Origin: an uncultured Erythrobacter sp.
GTDB lineage: Bacteria > Pseudomonadota > Alphaproteobacteria > Sphingomonadales > Sphingomonadaceae
Direction of reading: 5' to 3'
DNA length: 64,000 bases
NCBI GenBank assembly: GCA_947494705.1
Contig: CANLVN010000002.1
Location: 620,001 to 684,000, forward strand
Each line of letters begins with the position of its first letter. Positions within the stretch are counted from its first letter, which is position 1. The notes beneath the pieces are model-generated. The model did not search any database. It had not been told where the DNA came from and worked only from the letters and a program-made list of their open reading frames with translations. Both the position numbers and the translations under genes were made by a program. Below, piece by piece: positions 34,106 through 43,592 of this stretch.

Positions 34106-35353
34106 ATGGAACAGCTTCTCGAAACCTTCTACGCCCAAGCGCCGTGGCTTCAATCGCTGATCGGGCTGGTCGTGCTCGTCGCAGCCGCGGTGATCGTGAA
34201 TTACGTCCTGAAACAGGTCGTGCTCAAGGTTGGCGCGCCCTATCTCGACCGGCAGACCAAGACACCGGACAAGGCCGCTGCATGGCTGGTCACCGCCGCG
34301 CCGCTGCTGATCGTGTCGCGCGGTATCGCCTTCGTCCCGAACCTCCCCCCGGACGTTTACGACCTGGTCCGCAATGTCGCACAGGCGCTGATCGTGGTTT
34401 CGATCGCGATGGCGATCGTCAAGGCGCTGACCTACGCGAACGAGCTCTACGAACGCCTGCCGCGGTCGAAAAATCGCCCGATCAAGGGGTTTGTGCAGGT
34501 TGTGAAGATCGCGGTGCTGTTCGGCGCGGCGATCATCCTTGTTGCCGTGCTGATCGACGAAAGCCCGCTCCTGCTGCTCTCGGGGCTGGGCGCCGTTACC
34601 GCTGTGCTGTTGCTGGTGTTCAAGGACACGATCCTGAGCCTTGTCGCATCGGTCCAGCTGACCACGCAGGACATGCTGCGCGTGGGCGACTGGATCACCA
34701 TGCCCAGCATGGGCGCGGATGGCGACGTGGTCGACATTTCGCTGCACACGGTGAAGGTCCAGAACTTCGACAAGACCATCACGACCATTCCCACGCACCG
34801 GCTGGTTTCCGATGCCTACCAGAATTGGCGAGGCATGGCGGAATCGGGCGGACGCCGGATCAAGCGGTCGGTCCCCATCGACCAGAATTCAATCCGCTTT
34901 CTGTCCAGCGATGAAGTGAGCGCGCTTGAGCGTTTCGTTCTGCTGCGCCCCTATATCGATAGCAAGCGCACCGAACTGGACGAGTGGAACAAGGAGCAGG
35001 CGCTCTTGTCCGAATCGCCGGTGAATGCCCGGCGCATGACCAATATCGGCATGCTGCGCGCCTATGCCACCGCGTACATGGCCAATCATCCAAAGGTGAA
35101 GGAAGCAGGCTTTACCCTCATGGCGAGGCAGCTGGATCCGACCCCGCAGGGCCTGCCGCTAGAACTCTACTGCTTCACCGACACGACCCAATGGCCGATC
35201 TATGAAGCGATCCAGTCGGACATCTTCGACCATATCCTGGCGATCCTGCCGGAGTTCGATCTCAGGCTGTTCCAGGAGCCAAGCGGCCTCGACTGGCAGC
35301 GCGCGCTCGGCGGTGATCGCAACTCGTTGTCCGACGAGAAGCCGAAGGGCTGA
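34106..35353 (+). CDS. MscS-family mechanosensitive channel, YbdG-like
   Basis: 415 residues. About four or five N-terminal transmembrane segments precede the MscS pore helix (LLLLSGLGAVTAVLLLVFKD then TILSLVASVQLTTQDMLRVG DW) and the beta domain with NWRGMAESGGRRIKRS. The long hydrophilic C-terminal part, over 170 residues, matches the YbdG/MscM-type subgroup. It likely opens on osmotic downshock. First of three MscS-family genes in the window. Confidence 0.9.
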   Translation: MEQLLETFYAQAPWLQSLIGLVVLVAAAVIVNYVLKQVVLKVGAPYLDRQTKTPDKAAAWLVTAAPLLIVSRGIAFVPNLPPDVYDLVRNVAQALIVVSIAMAIVKALTYANELYERLPRSKNRPIKGFVQVVKIAVLFGAAIILVAVLIDESPLLLLSGLGAVTAVLLLVFKDTILSLVASVQLTTQDMLRVGDWITMPSMGADGDVVDISLHTVKVQNFDKTITTIPTHRLVSDAYQNWRGMAESGGRRIKRSVPIDQNSIRFLSSDEVSALERFVLLRPYIDSKRTELDEWNKEQALLSESPVNARRMTNIGMLRAYATAYMANHPKVKEAGFTLMARQLDPTPQGLPLELYCFTDTTQWPIYEAIQSDIFDHILAILPEFDLRLFQEPSGLDWQRALGGDRNSLSDEKPKG

Positions 35354-35367
35354 CACGCACCCCCACG

Positions 35368-35399
35368 CAAAAACGCCCGAAGCGCGAGGCTCCGGGCGT
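35368..35399 (-). terminator. Terminator after ctrA
   Basis: Stem ACGCCCG/CGGGCGT, extended inside by AGC/GCT, followed on the minus strand by GTTTTTGC. It lies between the converging MscS-type and ctrA genes, just past the ctrA stop. Confidence 0.8.
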
Positions 35400-35429
35400 C
35401 ATTGCTCAGAAGACTGAATTCCTGAAGGC

Positions 35430-36125
35430 TCAGGCGGCCTCGGCTTCGTCCTGCGGGTCGCGCAGCACATATCCGCGGCCCCAGACGGTTTCGATGTAGT
35501 TCTCGCCGCCGCAAGCCAGGCTGAGCTTCTTGCGCAGCTTGCAGATAAAGACGTCGATGATCTTGAGTTCGGGTTCGTCCATACCGCCATAAAGGTGGTT
35601 GAGGAACATTTCCTTGGTCAGCGTGGTGCCCTTGCGAAGCGAGAGCAGCTCGAGCATCGCGTATTCCTTGCCCGTCAGGTGGACACGCGCGCCGTCGACT
35701 TCGACGGTCTTGGCATCGAGGTTCACCGAAAGCTTGCCGGTGCGGATGATCGACTGGCTGTGGCCCTTCGAACGGCGCACAACGGCGTGAATGCGGGCGA
35801 CCAGCTCTTCGCGGTGGAAAGGCTTGGTCACGTAATCGTCGGCACCGAAGCCGAAGGAGCGGATCTTGGAGTCCATCTCGGCGATGCCCGAAAGGATAAG
35901 GACGGGCGTCTGCACCTTGGCCACGCGGAGTTTCTTGAGCACGTCGTAACCGTGCATGTCCGGCAGGTTCAGGTCGAGCAGGATGATATCGTAATCATAC
36001 AGCTTGCCCAGATCGAGGCCTTCCTCGCCCAGATCGGTCCCATAGACGTTGAAGCCTTCGGTCGTAAGCATGAGCTCAATCGCTTTCGCGGTTGTCGGCT
36101 CGTCCTCGATCAGCAGCACTCGCAT
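35430..36125 (-). CDS. ctrA: Cell-cycle response regulator CtrA
   Basis: 231 residues. Receiver domain with D51 in [13 protein letters not shown] and an OmpR-type winged helix in the C-terminal half ([41 protein letters not shown]). This sequence is that of CtrA. In alphaproteobacteria CtrA controls division, flagella and, in many species, gene transfer agents. A CtrA-like box lies about 105 bases upstream, consistent with autoregulation. divK is also in the window. Confidence 0.96.
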   Translation of the reverse strand: MRVLLIEDEPTTAKAIELMLTTEGFNVYGTDLGEEGLDLGKLYDYDIILLDLNLPDMHGYDVLKKLRVAKVQTPVLILSGIAEMDSKIRSFGFGADDYVTKPFHREELVARIHAVVRRSKGHSQSIIRTGKLSVNLDAKTVEVDGARVHLTGKEYAMLELLSLRKGTTLTKEMFLNHLYGGMDEPELKIIDVFICKLRKKLSLACGGENYIETVWGRGYVLRDPQDEAEAA

Positions 36126-36228
36126 TATGTGTCCCCTGTTTGCCCCGTGTGGCAGACTGTGTCTCGTGGTAACTCCTCGCTAAGAGGTGTTGCCTTGTAT
36201 TAACCACACAACATCTGAACGGAAAAGG

Positions 36229-36244
36229 TTAACTCGTCGTAAAC
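36229..36244. promoter_or_regulatory. Candidate CtrA box upstream of ctrA
   Basis: TTAA-N7-TAAAC on the plus strand, that is TTTA-N7-TTAACC on the coding strand, one mismatch from consensus. A second TTAACC half-site is at 36200-36205. Position upstream of ctrA supports autoregulation. Confidence 0.4.
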
Positions 36245-36303
36245 GGACCAGTTGGGAACACCTGAGTCTTTGATGCCACAGGCGATTTTGCGGGCTTTTT
36301 GGC

Positions 36304-37800
36304 TCAGACCAGACCGGCCAGCTTCTTTGATCGGCGCCTTTGTGCGCTCGATCCGATGCCGATTGCCTCGCGATATTTGGCGACGGTGCGCCGGGCGAGG
36401 TCGAAGCCTTCGGCGTTGAGCAGGTCGGCAAGTTTCTGGTCGGAAAGCACCTTTTTCGGGTCCTCCGCATCGGTCAGAGCCTTGATCCGCGCCTTGATCG
36501 CTTCGGACGAGGCGCCTTCGCCATCGGCAGATCCGACCCCGCTGGTAAAGAAGTACTTGAGCTCGAAACAGCCGCGGTCGCAATGCAGGTACTTGTTGCT
36601 CGTAACGCGGCTGACCGTGCTTTCATGCATGTCGATCTTCTCGGCCACCTCGCGCAGGGTCAGCGGGCGCAGGTCGGAAACGCCCCGGCGGAAGAAGCCG
36701 TCCTGCTGCTTCACGATTTCGGCAGCGGTCTTGAGAATGGTCTTCTGCCGCTGGTCGAGCGCGCGGATCAGCCAGTGCGCATCGGCGAGCTTTTCCTTCA
36801 GCCACCCCTGCGTTTCCGCGTTCGGCTTGCCGCCCGACAATTCGACATAATAGGAGCGATTGACCACGAGGCGCGGCAATGTGTCTTCGTTAAGTGCGAT
36901 GTCCCAGCCGCCCGCCTCGGTCGCCGTCAGCAGCACATCGGGTACCACCGCATCGTCGGAAGCCGGGGCGAAGGCGAGGCCGGGCTTGGGATCGAATTCG
37001 CGCAGTTCGCGCAGCATGTCGGCAAGATCATCGTCGTCGACCTCGCACAGCCGTTTGAGCCTGGCGATGTCGCCTTTTGCGACCAGTTCGAGATTGTCGA
37101 TCAGGGCCTTCATGCACGGATCGTAACGATCTGCCTCGCGCGCCTGCAGTTCCAGGCATTCGGAAAGACTGCGCGCGCCCACGCCCGTCGGATCGCACAT
37201 CTGCACCACTTCGAGCGCGTCCTCGACGCAATCCATGTCGACGCCCAGGTCGTATGTGATCTCGCGCAGATCCGCTGAGAGATAGCCCGCATCGTCGAGC
37301 AGCCCGGCGATATGACGCGCAACGAACTCCTCTCGCGGGTTGCAGGCGAGTGCACCGATCTGCGCATCGAGATGCTCGGCGAGGGTGATCGATGCGGCGC
37401 GGGTGGACTCGATGTCGGGCAATTCGCTGAAATCGCCACCGCCGCTGTTCGCCGCGCCCCATTCGGCGTCGCGCATCCCTGCGCCGTCCCCGGTGTCGCG
37501 GTCGCGGTCGAGCGCGGTGACGTCAATATCGAGCGGCGCGTCGCCTTCGCCCGCACCTTGAGCCATCAGTTGGTCGGCGGTGAATTCCTCGCGCGGGATG
37601 TCGTCGGGTTCGCCGGAAGGCCCGTCATCCTCGCGCGTGGCCGCACCACTGTCGAGCAGCGGGTTCGCCTCCAGCGCTTCGCCTATGAACGTCTCGATCT
37701 CCAGATTCGACGCGGCCAGCAGCCTGATCGCCTGCTGCAATTGCGGCGTCATCACCAGTTGCTGGGATTGGCGTAAATCGAGGCGCGGACCGAGGGCCAT
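36304..37800 (-). CDS. rpoN: RNA polymerase sigma-54 factor
   Basis: 498 residues from ATG 37800; the longer frame to 38103 overlaps lptB in an unused frame. N-terminal activator-interaction region (LRQSQQLVMTPQLQQAIRLL), an acidic stretch about residues 65-140, core-binding region, HTH, and a C-terminal RpoN box ARRTVAKYRE. It directs polymerase to -24/-12 promoters. It lies just downstream of lptB, a common order. Confidence 0.96.
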   Translation of the reverse strand: MALGPRLDLRQSQQLVMTPQLQQAIRLLAASNLEIETFIGEALEANPLLDSGAATREDDGPSGEPDDIPREEFTADQLMAQGAGEGDAPLDIDVTALDRDRDTGDGAGMRDAEWGAANSGGGDFSELPDIESTRAASITLAEHLDAQIGALACNPREEFVARHIAGLLDDAGYLSADLREITYDLGVDMDCVEDALEVVQMCDPTGVGARSLSECLELQAREADRYDPCMKALIDNLELVAKGDIARLKRLCEVDDDDLADMLRELREFDPKPGLAFAPASDDAVVPDVLLTATEAGGWDIALNEDTLPRLVVNRSYYVELSGGKPNAETQGWLKEKLADAHWLIRALDQRQKTILKTAAEIVKQQDGFFRRGVSDLRPLTLREVAEKIDMHESTVSRVTSNKYLHCDRGCFELKYFFTSGVGSADGEGASSEAIKARIKALTDAEDPKKVLSDQKLADLLNAEGFDLARRTVAKYREAIGIGSSAQRRRSKKLAGLV

Positions 37801-37811
37801 CAGGTGCGATC

Positions 37812-38600
37812 CTAAAGCGTGAAGCTCTCGCCGAGGTAAAGCCGCTTCACGTTTTCGTCGGCGACCAGATCCTGCGGCGTTCCTGCAAACAGCACTTGCC
37901 CGCCATAGATGATGCAGGCGCGATCGACGATGTCGAGCGTTTCGCGAACGTTGTGATCCGTGATCAGCACGCCGATCCCGCGGCGCTTGAGATCTTTGAC
38001 GAGGTCGCGAATATCGCTGATCGAAAGCGGGTCGATCCCGGCGAACGGTTCGTCGAGCAGCATGATCGAAGGCTTCGCGGCCAGCGCACGGGCGATCTCG
38101 CAACGGCGACGTTCACCGCCAGAGAGCGCCATCGCCGGGCTTTCGCGCAGCCGGGTAAGGCCGAATTCGCCCAGAAGACGTTCCAGCTCTTCCTTGCGCG
38201 TATCGGTGTCGGGTTCGACCATTTCGAGTACGCAGTTGATGTTCTGCTCGACCGTCATGCCGCGAAAGATGCTGGTTTCCTGCGGCAGGTAGCCCAGGCC
38301 CAGGATCGCGCGGCGATACATCGGCAGGTTGGTCACGTCCTCGCCATCCATGAGGATGCGACCCGAATCGGGCTTCACCAGCCCCATGATAGAGTAGAAG
38401 CAGGTCGTCTTGCCCGCGCCGTTCGGCCCGAGCAGGCCGAGCACTTCGCCCTTGCCAACGGTCAGGGAGATGTCGGTCAGGACGGCCCGCTTGTCGTAGC
38501 TCTTCGCGATCGAGACGACTTCGAGCCCGCCATCGGGCAGGGGCGCGCTGGCGTCGACCGGGACTTCGCCGGGCATTTCAAGGGCAGGAGATTCAGTCAT
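37812..38600 (-). CDS. lptB: LPS export ABC transporter ATP-binding protein
   Basis: 262 residues from ATG 38600 (ATG 38609 also possible). ABC ATPase with Walker A GPNGAGKTTCF, signature LSGGERRRCEIARAL, and Walker B IMLLDEPFAGIDP, as in LptB. It powers lipopolysaccharide transport from the inner membrane with LptFG and LptC. The N-terminus is about 20 residues longer than E. coli LptB. It ends 11 bases before rpoN, so the two are likely cotranscribed. Confidence 0.95.
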   Translation of the reverse strand: MTESPALEMPGEVPVDASAPLPDGGLEVVSIAKSYDKRAVLTDISLTVGKGEVLGLLGPNGAGKTTCFYSIMGLVKPDSGRILMDGEDVTNLPMYRRAILGLGYLPQETSIFRGMTVEQNINCVLEMVEPDTDTRKEELERLLGEFGLTRLRESPAMALSGGERRRCEIARALAAKPSIMLLDEPFAGIDPLSISDIRDLVKDLKRRGIGVLITDHNVRETLDIVDRACIIYGGQVLFAGTPQDLVADENVKRLYLGESFTL

Positions 38601-38806
38601 AGGCACCATCTCTAGCATGGTCGCGAGCACAGGAAAGACCGGGTTCGCCCGTGTTGGCAAGATTTTTGCTTTGCTTGCTTTCACAGCACCCTGACGCGAA
38701 GCTCCTTACGGTCGAGCGCAAGATTGTGTCGTTTTGGTTACCGCGCTTGCAACCGCGCGGCCTCTTTGAGATAGTAGGTGCTCAAACACCGTTGGGGAGC
38801 GGATCG

Positions 38807-39181
38807 ATGAACGAGCTGTCACACAAGCACGCGGCGACACAAAGAGCCGCCCAATCGCGCGATTGGCGCAAGTCCATGAGCGACCATGTCGCATGGGCCC
38901 TGCTGGTCTATACCGGCCTGCAGATCTTCGCGACCGTCAAGGCGATGAGCCAGGGCTTCTCGACCATCCTGCCCTATTTCGCGCTCGTCGCGCTCGTGGC
39001 TGCAATCATTCCCGCTTGCCGCTGGTTCGAAAAACGCTGGACCGGCCTGACCGACGAACAGGCAAGTGACGAATCCTATGCCGGTGCCTTTCGCCGCGAC
39101 ATCACCATGCTGTGGGCCGTCGCCATCGGGCTGCCGCTGGTGCTGACCGGCCTGTTCATGGCGCTCTTCGCGCTCTTCTGA
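38807..39181 (+). CDS. Hypothetical membrane protein, three helices
   Basis: 124 residues from ATG 38807, with a GGGGAG site upstream. Hydrophilic N-terminus, then three hydrophobic segments (about residues 28-48, 55-73 and 100-122). No domain recognised; similar small proteins occur in sphingomonads. Diverges from lptB. Shadow frames on both strands overlap it, but the ribosome site and membrane pattern support this one. Confidence 0.65.
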   Translation: MNELSHKHAATQRAAQSRDWRKSMSDHVAWALLVYTGLQIFATVKAMSQGFSTILPYFALVALVAAIIPACRWFEKRWTGLTDEQASDESYAGAFRRDITMLWAVAIGLPLVLTGLFMALFALF

Positions 39182-39270
39182 TCCACTGCGAATACCGCCC
39201 GCCGGTTGCGATTGCGGGAACATCGATGCCCCTTGGTCGGTTTCCTGTCCGACAAACAGGGGGTGATCCG

Positions 39271-40644
39271 TTGAAATTCCTGTCCCATTTCGTGATGCTG
39301 GCGCTGCTTGCGCTCGCGGCTCCCGCCTATGCGTTGTTGCCCGCCGACACGGGCACGCCCGAACCTGCGGAAACCGCACCGGCCCAGCCTCGCATCGAGC
39401 AGGCGCAGGGCGTGGGCGACGATGAGCGGATCGCCGAGCGCCTCGATGGCATCTTCGGAGAACTGCCTGCCTTCGACACGGTAGAGGTCGAGGTCAACGA
39501 AGGCGTCGTCACTCTTTCCGGAACACTACCCGATGCTGATACGATCGCGCGGGCCGAAGCGATTGCGGAGCGCGTCTCCGGCGTCGTCACGGTCGAGAAC
39601 TCGATAGAGCGTGACCTTTCTGTCGGACAGAACCTCTCGATCATCGGCAAGGCGTCCGAGCTCGTGGAAGCGGCGATTGCCGGCCTGCCCCTGTTCGCAA
39701 TCGCGGTCGCGCTGGCTTTGGCGATCGGGGCGGTGGGATATGTCATCGCACGGCTCGACTTCATATGGGACCGCATTGCTCCCAACGCCTTCCTCGGCGA
39801 ACTCATCCGCAGCGCGATCCGTTTCGTGTTCGTGGTCGGCGGCGTCGTCATCGCGCTCGACATGCTGGGAGCAGGCGCGTTGCTCGGCGCGGTGCTGGGC
39901 GGGGCGGGTGTTGTCGGGATCGCGCTCGGCTTCGCAATGCGCGACACGATCGAAAACTATGTCGCCAGCCTCATGCTGTCGCTGCGCCAACCGTTCCGGC
40001 CCAACGACCACGTGCTGATCGACGATCTCGAAGGCCGCGTCATTCGACTGACCAGCCGCGCGACCGTGCTCATGACACTGGAAGGCAATCACCTGCGCAT
40101 TCCCAACGCGCAGGTCTTCAAGGCGGTGATCCTCAATTATACGCGCAATCCTCAGCGCCGATTCGATTTCGAGCTGGGAGTCGATGCCGACGACGATCCA
40201 CGCGCTGCCATGAAACTTGGGGTCGAAGTGCTCGGATCGCTCGGCTTCGTGCTCGCCGATCCCGCCCCTGCCGCCCGCATCACCAAGGTTGGGGATTCGA
40301 ATATCGCGATCCGCTTCCTGGGCTGGATCGACCAGAACGAAGCCGATTGGTTCAAGTCACGCAGCCTCGCCATCGCGGCGGTCAAGGATGCACTCGAAGA
40401 TGCGGGCTTTGCGCTGCCCGAGCCGATCTATCGCCTGCGCTTCGATGGACGCACCGATCCGCTGCCTATCGGCCGCTCGGCCTCCGCGACGCAGGCGAAG
40501 CCCGCCGCGAAGCACCGCGCACCCGTCGACATTTCCGAAGACGTTCGTCCGGAAAGCGAGATCAGCGATCTGGTAGAAGCCGAACGCCGCACCGATGGGG
40601 ACCAGGCCAAGGACCTGCTCGATCCGCAGCGTCCCGTCGAATAA
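39271..40644 (+). CDS. BON-domain MscS-family mechanosensitive channel
   Basis: 457 residues. Starts with a signal peptide (MLALLALAAPAYA), then a periplasmic BON domain (about residues 45-115, VEVEVNEGVVTLSGTLPD), then three transmembrane segments and an MscS core with pore helix GAVLGGAGVVGIALGFAMRD and a beta domain (NYTRNPQRRFDFELGV). The TTG start has AGGGGG seven bases upstream. The BON domain probably senses or binds membrane lipids. Upstream in-frame codons to 39112 are antisense to nothing known but are not supported. Confidence 0.9.
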   Translation: MKFLSHFVMLALLALAAPAYALLPADTGTPEPAETAPAQPRIEQAQGVGDDERIAERLDGIFGELPAFDTVEVEVNEGVVTLSGTLPDADTIARAEAIAERVSGVVTVENSIERDLSVGQNLSIIGKASELVEAAIAGLPLFAIAVALALAIGAVGYVIARLDFIWDRIAPNAFLGELIRSAIRFVFVVGGVVIALDMLGAGALLGAVLGGAGVVGIALGFAMRDTIENYVASLMLSLRQPFRPNDHVLIDDLEGRVIRLTSRATVLMTLEGNHLRIPNAQVFKAVILNYTRNPQRRFDFELGVDADDDPRAAMKLGVEVLGSLGFVLADPAPAARITKVGDSNIAIRFLGWIDQNEADWFKSRSLAIAAVKDALEDAGFALPEPIYRLRFDGRTDPLPIGRSASATQAKPAAKHRAPVDISEDVRPESEISDLVEAERRTDGDQAKDLLDPQRPVE

Positions 40645-40655
40645 TCGACTTTCTT

Positions 40656-41483
40656 TCAGCGCTGCTCCTTGGGGACCACGATCAAACAGTGGCCGCTGCC
40701 GGTGGCCAGTGCACGCCCGTCCACACTCCACATCCGCACCCGTCCGCTGAGCAGGCCTTCGCCAGCGACGTCGCTATCGGCATCGCTAAGCAGCCACTCG
40801 CCGGCCTCTTCATCGGAATGGAAATACACGGTCAGGTCCAGCGACGGTGCAAGGTAGCCGGCGCGTTCGGTGATGCGGTGCCAATGGCCCGGCCAGATCG
40901 CGAGATCGATCAGCAGCGCCGAACGCATCGCGTCGTAATATGGATCGGGCGGCGCATCCCAATCGACGAACCGCATCCAGCGATACTGATGTGACGATTG
41001 CGCCGGGGGGTCGCTGAACGCGCGGAAATTCACCGGGCGACTTTCGAGATTGTCCCAGAACGAATGCAGCGGCAGACCGCGTTCCGCCAGAAGATCCCGG
41101 TGATCGGGCAGATCGTCGTGCGCAGGGACATCGGGTGCCGTCGGTGCGACCGGTATCGCCGGATCACGCCGCACCGTCGTCCATATCTGCGCCTGGAACA
41201 CCGGTTCGCCCGATTGCGAGAGGGTGACCGTGTACAGCGCCGAAGCGCCCTGCTTGACCGGCTGGACCGCCACATCGACGGCGCCGGGGCGGGCGACGCG
41301 CACGAACTGTCCAGTGAGGGTCACGGGCCGATGCTCGGCCGCGGCGCGCTCGCGAACTGCCCTGAGGGTGATGGCCGCGAGATATCCGCCCGCAGGCCCC
41401 CAGATCTCCCATGCCGGGTCAAGCTGCGCGCTGAACCCATCACCTTGCGGTGTCAGGTCGGTCGCTTCGATCAGCCCCGCCAT
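40656..41483 (-). CDS. Acyl-CoA thioesterase family protein (double hotdog)
   Basis: 275 residues. The N-terminal half has WEIWGPAGGYLAAITLRAVR and the C-terminal half YLAPSLDLTVYFHSDEEAGE then GRVRMWSVDGRALATGSG, the pattern of TesB-like double-hotdog thioesterases. Likely hydrolyses an acyl-CoA; the substrate is unknown. It lies 20 bases upstream of ppa on the same strand (stop of this gene first when read right to left is at 40656), so cotranscription after ppa is possible. Confidence 0.85.
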   Translation of the reverse strand: MAGLIEATDLTPQGDGFSAQLDPAWEIWGPAGGYLAAITLRAVRERAAAEHRPVTLTGQFVRVARPGAVDVAVQPVKQGASALYTVTLSQSGEPVFQAQIWTTVRRDPAIPVAPTAPDVPAHDDLPDHRDLLAERGLPLHSFWDNLESRPVNFRAFSDPPAQSSHQYRWMRFVDWDAPPDPYYDAMRSALLIDLAIWPGHWHRITERAGYLAPSLDLTVYFHSDEEAGEWLLSDADSDVAGEGLLSGRVRMWSVDGRALATGSGHCLIVVPKEQR

Positions 41484-41501
41484 GCGTGTCCCCCTGCCGG
41501 T

Positions 41502-42029
41502 TCAGCCCTTCGCCCGTTCGATCGCTTCCACGACGATCTGGCGTGCTTCAGCGCGGTCGCCCCACTTGCCGATACGCACCCACTTCTCTTTTTCGAGATC
41601 CTTGTAGTGGGTGAAGAAGTGCTCGATCTGCGCGAAGATGATGCTCGGCAGGTCCTTCGTCTCCGCCACGTCCGAATAATACGGGAACGTCGTGTCGACG
41701 GGCACGCAAACCAGCTTTTCATCGCCGCCATGTTCGTCTTCGAGGTTAAGCACGCCGATCGGGCGGGCCTTTACCACGCAGCCCGGAATGAACGGCGAGC
41801 GCGAGATCACCAGCGCGTCGAGCGGGTCGCCATCGGGCGAAAGCGTATGCGGTACGAAGCCGTAATTGGCCGGATAGCGCATCGGTGTGTGCAGGATACG
41901 GTCCACGAACAAGGCGCCGCTGGCCTTGTCGAATTCGTATTTGACCGGCTCTCCCCCGGTCGGAACTTCGATGATGACGTTGAGATTGTCAGGCGGATTG
42001 TCGCCCGTGGGGATCATGTCGATACGCAT
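41502..42029 (-). CDS. ppa: Inorganic pyrophosphatase, family I
   Basis: 175 residues from ATG 42029. The signature DGDPLDAL is present, along with VIIEVPTGGEPVKYEFDK and a GVLNLEDEHGGDEKLVCVPVD stretch that supplies metal-binding aspartates. It hydrolyses pyrophosphate, pulling biosynthetic reactions forward. The much longer frame to 43169 is antisense to hisS and not real. It diverges from hisS by about 110 bases. Confidence 0.97.
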   Translation of the reverse strand: MRIDMIPTGDNPPDNLNVIIEVPTGGEPVKYEFDKASGALFVDRILHTPMRYPANYGFVPHTLSPDGDPLDALVISRSPFIPGCVVKARPIGVLNLEDEHGGDEKLVCVPVDTTFPYYSDVAETKDLPSIIFAQIEHFFTHYKDLEKEKWVRIGKWGDRAEARQIVVEAIERAKG

Positions 42030-42137
42030 TGAGGGTTCCTGATCTTCTGTTTGTGCCCCTCTCCCAAAAGGCTTCGTGCGCCCGTTAGCGCTCTCGCCAT
42101 ATTGCGGCAAGAGCGGCGCTCGCCTAACTGCGCGTAC

Positions 42138-43388
42138 ATGAGCAAAAAGACGCCAAACGCCATTCGCGGCACGCAGGACATTTTCGGACCCGAGGCGGAA
42201 AGCTTCGCCTTCGTGGTCGAAACCTTCGAACGGGTGCGCAAGCTGTACCGTTTCCGCCGGGTCGAAATGCCGGTCTTCGAAAAGACCGACGTTTTCAGCC
42301 GCGCGATCGGCGAGACGACCGACGTGGTTTCGAAGGAGATGTATTCCTTCGAGGATCGCGGCGGAGATTCGCTCACGCTGCGTCCCGAATTCACGGCGGG
42401 AATCGCGCGGGCATTCCTGACCAATGGCTGGCAGCAGCACGCCCCGCTGAAGGTCGCGACCCACGGCCCGCTGTTCCGCTACGAGCGCCCGCAGAAGGGC
42501 CGCTATCGCCAGTTCCACCAGATCGACGCCGAGATCATCGGCGCCGCCGAGCCGCAGGCGGACGTCGAACTGCTGGCAATGGCCGACCAGCTCTTGAAGG
42601 AGCTGGGGATCGAGGGCGTGACCTTGCACCTCAACACTTTGGGCGATGCCGAAAGCCGCGAAGCGTGGCGGGCCGGGTTGATAGAGTATTTCAGCGCAGT
42701 GAAGGGCGAGCTTTCCGAGGATTCTCAGGAGCGACTGGAGAAGAACCCGCTGCGTATCCTCGATTCCAAGGACCCGCGCGACCGCGCTTTCGTGGCCGAC
42801 GCACCCAAGATCGACGCTTACCTTTCGGATGAAGCGCTGGCGTTCTTCGAGGCCGTGACGAGCGGGCTGGATGCTGCGGGCGTGAAATGGGCGCGCGCGG
42901 AAAGCCTGGTGCGCGGGCTGGATTATTACCGCCACACCGCCTTCGAGTTCATCCCCGATGAAGGCAGCGAAGCAGCCGGCAAGCTGGGCAGCCAGAGCAC
43001 GATCCTTGGCGGCGGGCGCTATGACGGGCTGATGGAAAGCCTCGGCGGCGCTCCGACCCCCGCGGTTGGCTGGGCTGCCGGGATCGAGCGGCTGGCGATG
43101 CTGGTTGGGGACACGGAAGAGGCCAAGTCCGATGCCGTCGTGGTGGTCGAGGACGATGCCCGCCTGCAAGACGCAGTCGGGCTTGTCTCGCGCCTTCGCA
43201 AAGCCGGGTTCAGCGCTGAACTCTTTGCCACGGGCTCGCCGCGCAAGCGCTTCGACAAGGCAAAGAAGCTCCCTTCACACAGCCTCGTGTCATTCGCTGT
43301 TACCGACGCCGGCTCTCCCGTGCGCGTTTCAGGCGATGGAGGAGAAAGGCACACGGCTGTCGATAGCTTTGTGTTGCAAGAGAACTAG
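42138..43388 (+). CDS. hisS: Histidine-tRNA ligase
   Basis: 416 residues from ATG 42138. Class II motif 2 is in [18 protein letters not shown] near residue 115, the histidine-binding region [15 protein letters not shown], and motif 3 in [15 protein letters not shown]. The C-terminal anticodon domain is present. It charges tRNA-His. The upstream extension to 42051 lacks a ribosome site. Confidence 0.97.
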   Translation: MSKKTPNAIRGTQDIFGPEAESFAFVVETFERVRKLYRFRRVEMPVFEKTDVFSRAIGETTDVVSKEMYSFEDRGGDSLTLRPEFTAGIARAFLTNGWQQHAPLKVATHGPLFRYERPQKGRYRQFHQIDAEIIGAAEPQADVELLAMADQLLKELGIEGVTLHLNTLGDAESREAWRAGLIEYFSAVKGELSEDSQERLEKNPLRILDSKDPRDRAFVADAPKIDAYLSDEALAFFEAVTSGLDAAGVKWARAESLVRGLDYYRHTAFEFIPDEGSEAAGKLGSQSTILGGGRYDGLMESLGGAPTPAVGWAAGIERLAMLVGDTEEAKSDAVVVVEDDARLQDAVGLVSRLRKAGFSAELFATGSPRKRFDKAKKLPSHSLVSFAVTDAGSPVRVSGDGGERHTAVDSFVLQEN

Positions 43389-43592
43389 CCATAGGTCGCA
43401 GCCACCACCACGGGAATGGCGGGTTGGGGTCAGGTTTCCTACATTGGCCTTCCCGCGCTATTCCTGTCGCATGATCCGCCGCCTGAATTCCCACCAATCG
43501 AACCGGACGACACCACCCGCGGTCCTTTGCGAATTTCTATTCCCAGGACCGTGTTCCATGTGTTCCACCGTTCAGACTACAGAGCCCTAACC

